16,745 bases of DNA from an uncultured Campylobacter sp. GTDB taxonomy: Bacteria; Campylobacterota; Campylobacteria; Campylobacterales; Campylobacteraceae. A program made the translations under genes and the position numbers. The stretch lies in the NCBI RefSeq assembly GCF_937997465.1, contig NZ_CALKTQ010000287.1, positions 1 to 16,745 on the forward strand, in the 5' to 3' direction. Positions 6,555 to 13,433 of the stretch are shown in pieces (position 1 is the stretch's first letter; each line of letters starts with the position of its first letter). A model generated the notes under the pieces. It did not search any database, was not told where the DNA came from, and worked only from the letters and a program-made list of their open reading frames with translations.

Positions 6555-6584
6555 AGAAGCTAGCAAATATTTAAAGGAGAAAAT

Positions 6585-6956
6585 ATGGAAATTTTCAAAG
6601 TAGCAAGCCAACCGATGGCAAACGTAGCTACAAGCTCACACGCGCAAAGCTCTACGCAAACTAGAGAGGTCGAAAGGACACAGATCCAACAAGATACGAC
6701 ACGCAATCTAACCGAGCAAAACAACGAAACGCTAAGCAAAGAAGTAAAAGAAGCCACCGAAAAACTAAATAAACAAATGGAAGATCTAGGCACCAGCATA
6801 CGCTTTGGCTATAACGATAAAATAGGCGCGATGTATGTAAACGTAATGGAGATGAAAACGGGCGAAATTATTCGCAAAATCCCGACCGAGCAGGCAATGA
6901 AGCTAAGCGAATATTTTAAAGAGGCGGTCGGAGTTTTATTTGACAAGGAGAGCTAA
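6585..6956 (+). CDS. flaG: FlaG family flagellar protein
   Basis: A 123-residue FlaG. Its role is not fully defined, but in Campylobacter and relatives it influences filament length. The N-terminal 60 residues are polar and disordered-looking. The conserved domain begins at FGYNDKIGAMYVNVMEMKTGEIIRKIPTEQAMKL, matching the family pattern (V.V.D..TGE.IRQIP.E), and ends in GVLFDKES. It is the first gene of the flaG-fliD-fliS operon, 2 bp from fliD, with a strong AAAGGAG ribosome-binding site and a near-consensus sigma28 promoter. It should therefore be a late flagellar gene. Confidence 0.92.
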   Translation: MEIFKVASQPMANVATSSHAQSSTQTREVERTQIQQDTTRNLTEQNNETLSKEVKEATEKLNKQMEDLGTSIRFGYNDKIGAMYVNVMEMKTGEIIRKIPTEQAMKLSEYFKEAVGVLFDKES

Positions 6957-6958
6957 AA

Positions 6959-8692
6959 ATGGCACTAGGTAAAGTTTCTTCGCTTGGCTTTGGTAGCCAA
7001 GTTTTAACGCAAGACGTTATAGATAAGCTAAAAGCCGCCGACGAAGCGGGTCAAATAAAACCCGTAACTGCTAAAATCACGGCAAATGCGACAAAGCAAA
7101 AAGATCTGACCGCTCTAAAAACGCTAATAGGCACTTTTCGCTCCTCAGTTTCAACTCTAGCAGACGATAGCTCATATCAAAAAAGAACCACTAGTTCGGA
7201 TGGAAAGAGCGCAGATATAAGCGTGAGTGCGGGCGTCGCAGTACAAGATATCGACATAGATGTTAAGCAATTAGCCAAAAAAGACGTTTATCAAAGTACT
7301 AAATTTGGCACCTCAAGCTCGTTTATCGGCAAAAACGGAACCTTTGGTATAAAAGTCGGAGACCAAACCTATAAAATCGAGGTTAAAAACTCCACTACGC
7401 TAGAAGAGCTAGCCGATAAGATCAACGAGGTCACAAACGGCGCCGTCTCGGCAAAAGCGATGAAGGTTGGCGGCGAAGATCCGTATCAGCTTATATTGCA
7501 GTCCAAAGAAACCGGTGCAGAAAATAAAGTCGAGATAACAAATGTCGATAGTGATGGCACAGCCCTAACCGGTGCAGACGACGTTTTGCAAAAATTAGGC
7601 TGGGATAGCGCAAATATCGCAAACAACAAAATCTCAACGGCACAAGACGCCGAGTTCGTCTACAACGGCATTACGATAAAACGAAGCGGCAACGAGGTAA
7701 AAGATCTAAATTTAGGAATGACGATAAAACTAAAAGATACCGGCAAGACGACTTTTAGCGTCAAAGAGGACACGAGCGCGATAAAAGAGAGCATGCAAAG
7801 CATGGTGACGGCGTATAATAATCTCGTAAACAACCTAAAAGTCGCTACCGATTATGATTCGGACACGAAAAAATCGGGCACTTTCCAAGGCGTGAGTGAG
7901 ATAAATACGATAAAATCGACGCTAAATAAAATTTTATTCGGCAATCAGACCTACACGAAAGATAACGTAACAAAGACGGCAAATTTAGCCGACTACGGTC
8001 TAAGCCTAAACAAAGAAGGCCTGCTAGAGCTAGATAGCTCAAAACTCGGCAAAAAACTAGATGAGGATTTGCAAAGCGTCCAAAAAATATTTGCCGGCGG
8101 CACTACCTACGGCACGGCTCAAGTTCTTAGCTCAAAACCGGTAGACAGCGGCGCACTCACTATCGGTGGCGATGATCTAGTGATAAACGGCAAAAAGATA
8201 AATTTAGCCGCTACGCCTGCGTCAAATTCGGCAAAAGAAAACGCGCTAGCGCTGCTAAAAGCCATAAACGACGCCGGAATATCGGGCGTACAAGCGACGC
8301 TAACCGCAAACGAAGACGGCATATCGCTAAAAACTACAAACGGTACGGCGATAAGCATAAAGGGTTCTGGAGCGGCGCTAAACGCCGTGGGCTTTAGCGA
8401 ATCAACCGTAACGCCGAAAAATACGACCGTAAACGGGATATTTGCATCGGCTAAAAAAGCCGTAGATAGACTGATTAACTCAAAAGACGGCTCTTTAACC
8501 AAGTATAACCAAAGCCTGATTGACGAGAAAAAGTCGCTGGACTCGGAAAAAGAAAAGACGCAAAAGTCGCTCGATGCAAAATACGCCACGATGGAAGAGC
8601 GATTTTTGGCATACGACAAGATCATCAGTAAGCTAAATAGCGAATTTTCGTCGCTAAAATCGATGATCGAAGCCGAATATAATAAAAAATAA
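6959..8692 (+). CDS. fliD: Flagellar filament cap protein FliD (HAP2)
   Basis: A 577-residue capping protein that sits at the filament tip and helps exported flagellin fold into the filament. The N-terminal region (GSQVLTQDVIDKLKAADEA, then a long helix) and the central domains fit FliD. The C-terminal coiled coil, containing EERFLAYDKIISKLNSEFSSLKSMIE, is the strongest family signature. The gene starts 2 bp after the flaG stop, with an AAGGAG ribosome-binding site inside the end of flaG. fliS, the flagellin chaperone, follows 10 bp later. The middle is rich in Lys, Asp, Thr and Gly, as is usual for surface-exposed FliD domains. It contains relatively few of the AAATTT words that fill the neighbouring DNA. 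Confidence 0.95.
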   Translation: MALGKVSSLGFGSQVLTQDVIDKLKAADEAGQIKPVTAKITANATKQKDLTALKTLIGTFRSSVSTLADDSSYQKRTTSSDGKSADISVSAGVAVQDIDIDVKQLAKKDVYQSTKFGTSSSFIGKNGTFGIKVGDQTYKIEVKNSTTLEELADKINEVTNGAVSAKAMKVGGEDPYQLILQSKETGAENKVEITNVDSDGTALTGADDVLQKLGWDSANIANNKISTAQDAEFVYNGITIKRSGNEVKDLNLGMTIKLKDTGKTTFSVKEDTSAIKESMQSMVTAYNNLVNNLKVATDYDSDTKKSGTFQGVSEINTIKSTLNKILFGNQTYTKDNVTKTANLADYGLSLNKEGLLELDSSKLGKKLDEDLQSVQKIFAGGTTYGTAQVLSSKPVDSGALTIGGDDLVINGKKINLAATPASNSAKENALALLKAINDAGISGVQATLTANEDGISLKTTNGTAISIKGSGAALNAVGFSESTVTPKNTTVNGIFASAKKAVDRLINSKDGSLTKYNQSLIDEKKSLDSEKEKTQKSLDAKYATMEERFLAYDKIISKLNSEFSSLKSMIEAEYNKK

Positions 8693-8702
8693 AGGTAAAT
8701 TT

Positions 8703-9095
8703 ATGCAATACAACACTGCACACGCGGCGTATTCGCAAAATACTGTAGGCGGCATCGAGTCGCCTACCAAGCTTATCGAGATGCTTTACGAGGGCGTTTT
8801 GAGATTTATTTTTAGAGCTAGAAAAGCAATGCAAGATAACGACGTAGAGAAAAAAGTATATTTCATAAATCGCACGAACGCTATCTTTATCGAGCTTTTA
8901 AACTCGCTAGACTACAACCAAGGTAGCATCGCGCACTATCTGAGCGGCCTTTATACGAGGCAGATCCAACTGCTGTCAATGGCAAATATAAACAACGACG
9001 AGCAGAGCCTAAACGAGGTCGTGAGCGTAACCAAACAGCTGCTTGAAGCATGGAAAGAGACGACTGGTACAGGACAAGCTGATGTGGCTGGATGA
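8703..9095 (+). CDS. fliS: Flagellin export chaperone FliS
   Basis: A 130-residue cytosolic four-helix chaperone that binds the C-terminus of flagellin before export. The family signatures are clear: AYSQNTVGGIESPTKLIEMLYEGVLRFIFRA at residues 9-39, INRTNAIFIELLNSLDY in the middle, GSIAHYLSGLYTRQIQLLSMANINND, and a final helix ending in LLEAWKETT. The length is typical. It lies 10 bp after fliD, with an AAAGG ribosome-binding site. The last 14 bases overlap the next gene, which suggests coupled translation. Confidence 0.95.
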   Translation: MQYNTAHAAYSQNTVGGIESPTKLIEMLYEGVLRFIFRARKAMQDNDVEKKVYFINRTNAIFIELLNSLDYNQGSIAHYLSGLYTRQIQLLSMANINNDEQSLNEVVSVTKQLLEAWKETTGTGQADVAG

Positions 9096-9300
9096 GCTCA
9101 AAATAGCCGTAGCTAGCAATGACGCGGAGACTATCGCGGCACTAGCGGACGAGACTCCTAGTAAATTTGACAGCCTAGAGGATGCCCTGCAAGCTCAGGA
9201 GCTTCTGGGTGCAGCGATAAATTTGATACAAAAAAACAGAACCGAGCTCGGCAAAGAGCTAGAAAAACTAAAAAACGTAAAAAAATACATAGCGTCGTAA
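9082..9300 (+). CDS. Small helical protein after fliS (possible FliT-like chaperone)
   Basis: A 72-residue acidic, entirely helical-looking protein with no recognisable domain. ATG 9082 was chosen over 9043 because AGGA lies seven bases upstream and the overlap with fliS is then only 14 bp instead of 53. The product begins MWLDELKIAVASNDAETIAALADE and ends in a lysine-rich helix. It holds the same place as a small hypothetical gene after fliS in C. jejuni (Cj0550 as I recall). In many bacteria fliT, encoding the FliD chaperone, sits directly after fliS, and FliT is a small helical protein. A FliT-like role is therefore reasonable, but it rests on position and predicted fold only. The operon terminator begins within its last codons. 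Confidence 0.75.
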   Translation: MWLDELKIAVASNDAETIAALADETPSKFDSLEDALQAQELLGAAINLIQKNRTELGKELEKLKNVKKYIAS

Positions 9301-9328
9301 ATAATTTCTCAAATTTACGGCGCTTTTT
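9292..9328 (+). terminator. Intrinsic terminator of the flaG operon
   Basis: An 11-bp stem (9292-9302 with 9313-9323, one T-G wobble) and a 10-nt loop are followed by TTTTT at 9324-9328. The stem begins in the last codons and contains the stop codon of the small gene after fliS. Confidence 0.85.
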
Positions 9329-9371
9329 ATCTCAAATTTCTTTCTAAATTTTATCCCGCAAAGGCAAAGAT

Positions 9372-9788
9372 ATGACGAAAAACGCTATAAAGGACGCTTT
9401 AAAAAATAGACTCGGCGCGGATGTAGCGGGCGACTTTAGAGTGCTAAAGGAGCACGAACTAGTCAAATTTAACGATGAAGCGAATTTTGTTTTTGAGGGC
9501 GAGAGCGAGATAGTGCGCGAGTTTTATATCTTTGCAGATACGGGCACGGGCGATCTTTGGCTTGTCTGTTTAGATGACGGCAAGGTTGCTTTTTACGATC
9601 ACGACGCGGGTTATCTTTGCGCGTCAAATTTGGTTAAATTTGATCTGGATATAGCAGGCTGGCTTGAGATCGCCGAGATGTTTGGAAAATTTGAGACCAT
9701 AGACGAACCGAGCGACGAACAAAAATCCAAATTAAAACTAGCCATTAGCGCCCTATGTCCGCAAATTTTAGAAATTTGGGATATTTAG
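9372..9788 (+). CDS. SUKH (SMI1/KNR4)-like small protein
   Basis: A 138-residue acidic cytosolic protein without signal peptide or membrane segment. The central REFYIFADTGTGDLWLVCLDDGKVAFYDHDAGYLCAS resembles the second half of the SUKH fold, where a FA.DG.GD core is followed by a strand with G.V..YDHD. SUKH proteins are often immunity partners of secreted or contact-dependent toxins, but none is visible here, so it is an orphan. The N-terminal half (LGADVAGDFRVLKEHELVKFNDE) lacks the usual LP.DY..FL motif, which keeps the assignment tentative. It starts at ATG 9372 with AAGG eight bases upstream and stands alone after the flagellar terminator. Confidence 0.6.
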   Translation: MTKNAIKDALKNRLGADVAGDFRVLKEHELVKFNDEANFVFEGESEIVREFYIFADTGTGDLWLVCLDDGKVAFYDHDAGYLCASNLVKFDLDIAGWLEIAEMFGKFETIDEPSDEQKSKLKLAISALCPQILEIWDI

Positions 9789-10020
9789 GCTCCAAAAACG
9801 CGCCTTGCGCCGTTTCAAACTTAAACCCTATCCGTAGCCGTCAAATTTAAACCCAATTCCGCCTCGCCAAATTTGATCAAATTTTACTTTGCCGCACGGT
9901 CGCCGCAAACCTTAGCTTAAATTTGCAAAACGCGCCGTTAAGATAGCGGTCTATCGCAATCAAACCCACGAATTTAAAAAATATAAGCTAGCTAAATTTA
10001 ACGAAATAAAAGTAGTAAAA
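9789..10020. other. Gene-free stretch between the SUKH-like gene and rnpB
   Basis: About 230 bp without a credible gene on either strand. It holds six copies of AAATTT. The T-rich minus-strand run at about 10000-10020, directly after the rnpB P1 stem, may end rnpB transcription. A short GATAG-CGGT-CTATC hairpin lies near 9941-9954. Confidence 0.5.
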
Positions 10021-10338
10021 GGCATGGCGATAAGCCGAGTTCTGTCGTGAGTGATTATTTATCTACTCCAAATTTTACAATTTGGCTCTAGCGAAGGGTT
10101 TGACATAAGACTCAAAACCATCCCTTCTTGCTGCGAGTTGGGTTTATATAGCCGCCGCGCTTGCACGCCGCGCTGGTGGGCTCTTACCCCGCCGTTTCAC
10201 CTTTACCGCCGAAGCGGTAGTTTGCTTTCTGTTACACTGTCCCTTGGGTCGCCCCAGCCATCCGTTAGATGGAACTCCGTCTTATTGCAGCTCGGACTTT
10301 CCTCTTTTGCCTACGCAAAAGCAATCACTTGCCATACC
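10021..10338 (-). ncRNA. rnpB: RNase P RNA (catalytic subunit of ribonuclease P)
   Basis: This RNA cleaves the 5' leader from tRNA precursors together with the RnpA protein. On the minus strand conserved block AGAGGAAAGTCCGAGCTGC lies near the 5' side (about 10287-10305), followed by ACAGAAAGCAAAC, then GGTAAGAGCCCACC and the 3' block GACAGAACTCGGCTTATCG. The ends pair as P1: GGTATGGC at 10338-10331 with GCCATGCC at 10028-10021. Compared with E. coli, GGG in the first block and CCC in the last have both changed, to GAG and CUC, a compensated change that supports a working RNA. The length of about 318 nt is a little short for a type A RNA. The precise ends are estimates. Confidence 0.95.
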
Positions 10339-10347
10339 TTGGGCGCG

Positions 10348-10353
10348 ATTATA
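10348..10353 (-). promoter_or_regulatory. -10 box of the rnpB promoter
   Basis: A perfect TATAAT on the minus strand ends ten bases before the predicted 5' end of RNase P RNA. No good -35 is seen, as is usual in Campylobacter. Confidence 0.7.
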
Positions 10354-10439
10354 GCTTTTTCGTGTTTAAGGATAGCTTGGGCTAGATCTTATGATTTTTA
10401 ATATGCGTAAAAATACGCGTATATCTAAGTTTTGTAGGT

Positions 10440-10473
10440 ACGCAAATTTAACGATCTTGCGTCAAATTTACGT
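10440..10473 (-). terminator. Possible terminator hairpin after the PhnA-like gene
   Basis: In minus-strand RNA a 12-bp stem forms between 10473-10462 and 10451-10440, with two G-U wobbles that pair only on this strand, and a 10-nt loop. It starts 16 nt after the stop. No strong U-run follows, so it may be a weak terminator or processing stem. Confidence 0.35.
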
Positions 10474-10488
10474 TTTTCATAGACGAGA

Positions 10489-10698
10489 TTAAGCCTTCTT
10501 TAAAAACTCCGTCTTTAGCACTATAACGCCCATTTTATCGATCTTGCCTTCGATTTCTTTGTCGTCGTCCGTGATTTTAATATTTTTCACCATGGTTCCG
10601 CGCTTTAGCGTCGCGCCCGCGCCTTTTACTTTTAGATCTTTGGTCAAAGTTACGTTATCTCCGGCGTTTAGTTCGGTACCGTTTGCGTCTTTTGGCAT
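10489..10698 (-). CDS. Short PhnA/YjdM-family protein, zinc ribbon absent
   Basis: A 69-residue protein equal to the C-terminal domain of PhnA (YjdM), historically named for the E. coli phosphonate region but with no proven role in phosphonate use. Recognisable segments are KDANGTELNAGDNVTLTKDLKVKGAGATLKRGTMVKNI and the end MGVIVLKTEFLKKA. The N-terminal zinc ribbon of full-length PhnA is missing, and no cysteine is present. I chose ATG 10698 because AGGAG lies five bases upstream and the family domain begins right there. A longer frame to 10809 adds an unrelated phenylalanine-rich stretch. There is no phosphonate gene nearby. It lies upstream of rnpB on the same strand with its own ribosome-binding site. 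Confidence 0.85.
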   Translation of the reverse strand: MPKDANGTELNAGDNVTLTKDLKVKGAGATLKRGTMVKNIKITDDDKEIEGKIDKMGVIVLKTEFLKKA

Positions 10699-10935
10699 AT
10701 TTTCTCCTTTAAATTTAGCGCTCATTTTACTAAAAAATAAGCAAAAATCAAAATCTAAGCCGCTAAATTTAAAAAAACGAGTTATAGGCGTCAAATTTGT
10801 CGCCGTCAAATAAGCTCAAATTTGACGAAACCAAGTCCGCCAAAATTCGCCGTAAACGCGACGAAATCAAAGACTGCGCCAATAAAATTCGGCTTCAAAT
10901 TTATTCCTCTGTGCAGTCTTTTGCTTTAGATGACC

Positions 10936-11642
10936 TTACTGGCCCATCTGCTGAAGTCCGGCGCAGCCGATATTATCTCCGCCGTCGCACGCCTTTTTAT
11001 ATAAAGCGCGCGCCTTTTCTTCGTCTTTGCGGTCATATGAGTCGTTTTGATATATCATCGCTAGGTCCCTGCAAGCTCACGGAAGCGACTGACATGCCTG
11101 TTCCAGTATCTCCGCCGCAGCATCGACATTGCCCATATCTCTAGCCATGACGCCTATTCGTGCGCACGCGGATGCGTTATTGGCATTACAAGCTTTTAAG
11201 AAAAACTGAGCGGCAGTACCCTGATCCTGCTGGACGCCGTAACCTCTCACGTATGCCAGACCCGCCTCCTCGCAAAGCACTGCACTGCCTAGTTCGCAGT
11301 CCTTTGACGATGCTTTAAATTTCTCGCTGTGGCGGTTTTCTTGATAAAGACCAAAAGCCTTTTTGCACTGCTCGGTGCTACTCTATTGGCACTCTTTTGC
11401 GGCAGTTACCAGCTCTTCGCTATCCTTTGGTCTTTCAGGCGCTTTTAGTACCCTTCTAGGCTTTACCTCCCTGCCTAGTCGTTGCCGCCCTCGTAGCAAG
11501 CAGATTTAAAAAGCGCCGTCGCGCTTGCGTAATCGCCTTGCGCCTTAGCTTTTAACGCTTCGCCGTAGTCAGCAGACGGATTTGCCTGAGCAAAAGCAAC
11601 CAAAATGCCGATCGTCGCAGCACTCAAAAGTAGCTTTTTCAT
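10936..11642 (-). pseudogene. Decayed secreted Sel1-repeat (cysteine-rich) protein
   Basis: The remnant of an exported Sel1-repeat protein, similar in design to Helicobacter cysteine-rich Hcp proteins. It begins at ATG 11642 with AAAGGAGG upstream and a signal peptide, MKKLLLSAATIGILVAFAQA. Residues 21-55 (SADYGEALKAKAQGDYASATALFKSACYEGGND) start the first repeat, then a TAG occurs at 11477-11475. Downstream the homology continues in another frame: PKDSEELVTAAKECQ, TAG at 11385-11383, then a clear stretch with Sel1 units and regularly spaced cysteines (FFLKACNANNASACARIGVM), TGA at 11079-11077, then ACRDLAMIYQND and ARALYKKACDGGDNIGCAGLQQ to TAA at 10938-10936. At least three stops and one frame change make it inactive. 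The start region remains intact, so decay may be recent. Confidence 0.85.
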
Positions 11643-11672
11643 AGCGCCTCCTTTAAATAGATTTATAATGAA

Positions 11673-11678
11673 ATTATA
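11673..11678 (-). promoter_or_regulatory. -10 box of the Sel1 pseudogene
   Basis: TATAAT on the minus strand, 30 bp upstream of the pseudogene ATG. It appears undamaged, like the ribosome-binding site that follows it. Confidence 0.5.
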
Positions 11679-11741
11679 GTACGAAAGGATATGGGAGTGT
11701 TAAAATTGGCAGTTTTTATTTTAAATTTTATGGTGAAATTT

Positions 11742-11770
11742 GTGGCTAAATTTGGACTAAATTTAGCTAC
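11742..11770. repeat. Inverted repeat GTGGCTAAATTT / AAATTTAGCTAC
   Basis: A 12-bp stem at 11742-11753 and 11759-11770 with a 5-nt loop and one G-T wobble that pairs only in plus-strand RNA. It lies between the M20 terminator and the pseudogene promoter. Its core, CTAAATTTG followed by AATTTAG, resembles the palindrome in front of sodC. Confidence 0.55.
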
Positions 11771-11796
11771 AAAACAAGGCTTTAAAATTTTAAAAT

Positions 11797-11836
11797 TTAA
11801 GGCAAAAGGAATCAGATTTGACCCTTTTGCCGTTAA
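11797..11836 (-). terminator. Intrinsic terminator after the M20 peptidase gene
   Basis: CCTTTTGCC (11831-11823 read as GGCAAAAGG on the minus strand) pairs perfectly with 11809-11801 over 9 bp. The stem is extended by TTAA/TTAA around one bulged base, with a 13-nt loop. A TTAAATTTT-rich run follows on the minus strand. It starts two bases after the stop codon and ends the yjiH-yjiG-peptidase operon. Confidence 0.7.
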
Positions 11837-11838
11837 AT

Positions 11839-12957
11839 TTAAATAAGCTTTTTGATGACGTCTAGCACGAGATTGCACTTTGGCACGACGGAGCTAGCGT
11901 CCATATACTCATTTTTGGTGTGCATATTTCCGCCCGTAGGCCCTAGTCCGTCAATCGTCGGGCAGCCAGCCGAGGCCGTTATATTGCCGTCGCTTAGACC
12001 GCCGGCGTCCACCCAGCTCACCTTTGCGCCCGTTTCTTTGGCGACCTCGTCAAAGACCGCTTTGATCCTCGGCAAATTTTGCTCGTCTATCATCGGCGCT
12101 TCTTCGTTGATTAGCGTCTTTTTGTGAGTTACGCCGTTTATAAACGGTTTGCTTAGGATTTCATCCAACTTTTTGTTAAAAAACTCGACCGAGGAGGCAA
12201 ATTTATACCTCATCTCGCAGGTCACGCTGGCAAACTCGGGCACTACGTTGTGCGCGGTGCCGCCGTTTGTGATGATGGAGTTAAAGGTATGTCCCGCCGC
12301 AAAATCAGTCAGCTTTGATAGCTCGACTACAAAATTTGCCGCCTCGACGAGCGCCGAGCGACCGAGCTCGGGATGATTGCCCGCATGCGCGCCCACGCCG
12401 TGAAAATCTATCACGTAGGTCATTACGCCTTTTCTAGTCGCCACCATCGAGCCGTCCTCGCGAGCAGGCTCCATCACGAGGCAAAATTTGGACTTTCTCG
12501 CGTATTCGCGGATCTTTTCTTTGGTGAAATTTGACCCCGTCTCCTCGTGCGAGTTTAGAAACAAAGCGACGTTGATTTTACTAAGATCAAGCTCCTTGAT
12601 GACGTAGAGCGATAGTAGCGCGCCGCCCTTATCGTCGATGACGCCTAGCGCATTTACCCTGCCCTCGTTCTGAGTAAAAGGGGTGTTTTGCACCGAACCA
12701 ACGGGAAAAACCGTATCCATATGCGCAACGAAAAGCACGTCGAATTTCGCAGCGTTCGGATTATTTGAGATAAGTAGGCAGTCAGCGACCTTATCGGTGC
12801 CAAGCACGACCTTTTCGTGCTTTAGGCCGAGCTTATCAGCTTTATTTATAAACCACTTTGCGACGCTATTTACACCCTCTATGCTAGACGTCGGACTCTC
12901 GATATCGGTTAGCTCCTTTAGCTCGGCTAGATATTGTTTCAGCTCCTCTTGTTTCAT
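11839..12957 (-). CDS. M20-family zinc metallopeptidase (carboxypeptidase G2-like)
   Basis: A 372-residue cytosolic di-zinc peptidase of the M20 family, which removes amino acids from short peptides or N-acyl amino acids. The active-site residues are in place: zinc ligand H79 and its D81 in FVAHMDTVFPVG, bridging D108 in GVIDDKGG, general base E138 and ligand E139 in NSHEETGS, ligand E163 in VMEPARED, and C-terminal ligand H346 in GGNMHTKNEY. GVGAHAGNHPELGRSA (H191 at the dimer lid) marks the interdomain segment. It lacks a signal peptide. The start, ATG 12957, is 11 bp after yjiG with an AAGGA site. The coupling to YjiH-YjiG suggests that its substrate enters through them. The exact substrate cannot be read; carboxypeptidase or aminoacylase activity are both possible. 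Confidence 0.88.
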   Translation of the reverse strand: MKQEELKQYLAELKELTDIESPTSSIEGVNSVAKWFINKADKLGLKHEKVVLGTDKVADCLLISNNPNAAKFDVLFVAHMDTVFPVGSVQNTPFTQNEGRVNALGVIDDKGGALLSLYVIKELDLSKINVALFLNSHEETGSNFTKEKIREYARKSKFCLVMEPAREDGSMVATRKGVMTYVIDFHGVGAHAGNHPELGRSALVEAANFVVELSKLTDFAAGHTFNSIITNGGTAHNVVPEFASVTCEMRYKFASSVEFFNKKLDEILSKPFINGVTHKKTLINEEAPMIDEQNLPRIKAVFDEVAKETGAKVSWVDAGGLSDGNITASAGCPTIDGLGPTGGNMHTKNEYMDASSVVPKCNLVLDVIKKLI

Positions 12958-12968
12958 GGACTATCCTT

Positions 12969-13433
12969 TTATACGATGAGACTCATTACAAACATAGCCA
13001 GATAGGCGTTTAGGATACATATGCCAAACAGCACCAAGTAGTGCTTGCCCGGGATGCCCAGCACGCCTAGCACGCGACCCATATACTGCACCGTAGAGCC
13101 TACTAGCGCCATGCCTGGGATCAGTACTGCGATATCGGGAGCCGTTAGAGTGCCGCCCTGAACCAGCGCCACTAGCACGCCAGCAGACCCTCCCCAGCTA
13201 AGAAACGCCGCCATGATAACCGCTATCGACTCGCCCGGAAGCCCAAGCGGCAGCATAACAAAGCCAAGATACTTGCCTATGATATCAAGTGCGCCAGAGA
13301 CCTTTAGGATGTGTATGATAACAAAAGCCATAAGGACGTTTGGGATAGTGTTGTGAACGGCGATATCCCAGCCCTTTCTAGCGCCTTCTACGAAAACGTC
13401 GGTTAATAATTTATTATTAGCTTGCTCGCTCAT
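12969..13433 (-). CDS. yjiG: YjiG family inner-membrane protein (gate domain)
   Basis: A 154-residue membrane protein of the YjiG/SpmB type with the nucleoside-recognition (Gate) domain; E. coli YjiG, as I remember, has nearly the same length. Hydrophobic segments lie at about 28-46, 52-75, 80-91, 100-125 and 131-153. Family-like stretches are VHNTIPNVLMAFVIIHIL, SWGGSAGVLVAL and GSTVQYMGRVLGVLG. It overlaps yjiH by four bases (ATGA) and is followed after 11 bp by the M20 peptidase. YjiH and YjiG probably form one transporter. What they carry is unproven, but the peptidase partner points to peptide-like or N-acylated amino-acid substrates. Confidence 0.8.
   Translation of the reverse strand: MSEQANNKLLTDVFVEGARKGWDIAVHNTIPNVLMAFVIIHILKVSGALDIIGKYLGFVMLPLGLPGESIAVIMAAFLSWGGSAGVLVALVQGGTLTAPDIAVLIPGMALVGSTVQYMGRVLGVLGIPGKHYLVLFGICILNAYLAMFVMSLIV

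Noticed and set aside
8119..8625. 168-codon open frame on the minus strand
   Set aside because: It is the reverse frame of fliD, rich in Ser, Phe and Ala as expected for a shadow frame, with no ribosome-binding site.
9043..9081. Earlier start at 9043 for the small gene after fliS
   Set aside because: It would overlap fliS by 53 bp and has no clear ribosome-binding site, unlike ATG 9082.
10051..10401. 116-codon open frame on the plus strand
   Set aside because: It is antisense to RNase P RNA; the conserved RNA blocks and the P1 pairing explain the sequence.
10699..10809. Longer PhnA-like N-terminus starting at 10809
   Set aside because: The extension does not resemble the zinc ribbon, and a strong AGGAG site sits before ATG 10698.
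10797..11144. 115-codon open frame on the plus strand
   Set aside because: It is antisense to the Sel1 pseudogene, whose repeats and signal peptide read clearly on the minus strand.
11077..11280. Intact 67-residue Sel1 protein
   Set aside because: It is an internal fragment of the pseudogene, with homology continuing on both sides beyond stops and no start signal of its own.
11663..11878. 71-codon open frame on the minus strand
   Set aside because: It runs through the M20 terminator and spacer and encodes a Phe/Lys/Asn-rich string generated by AAATTT words.
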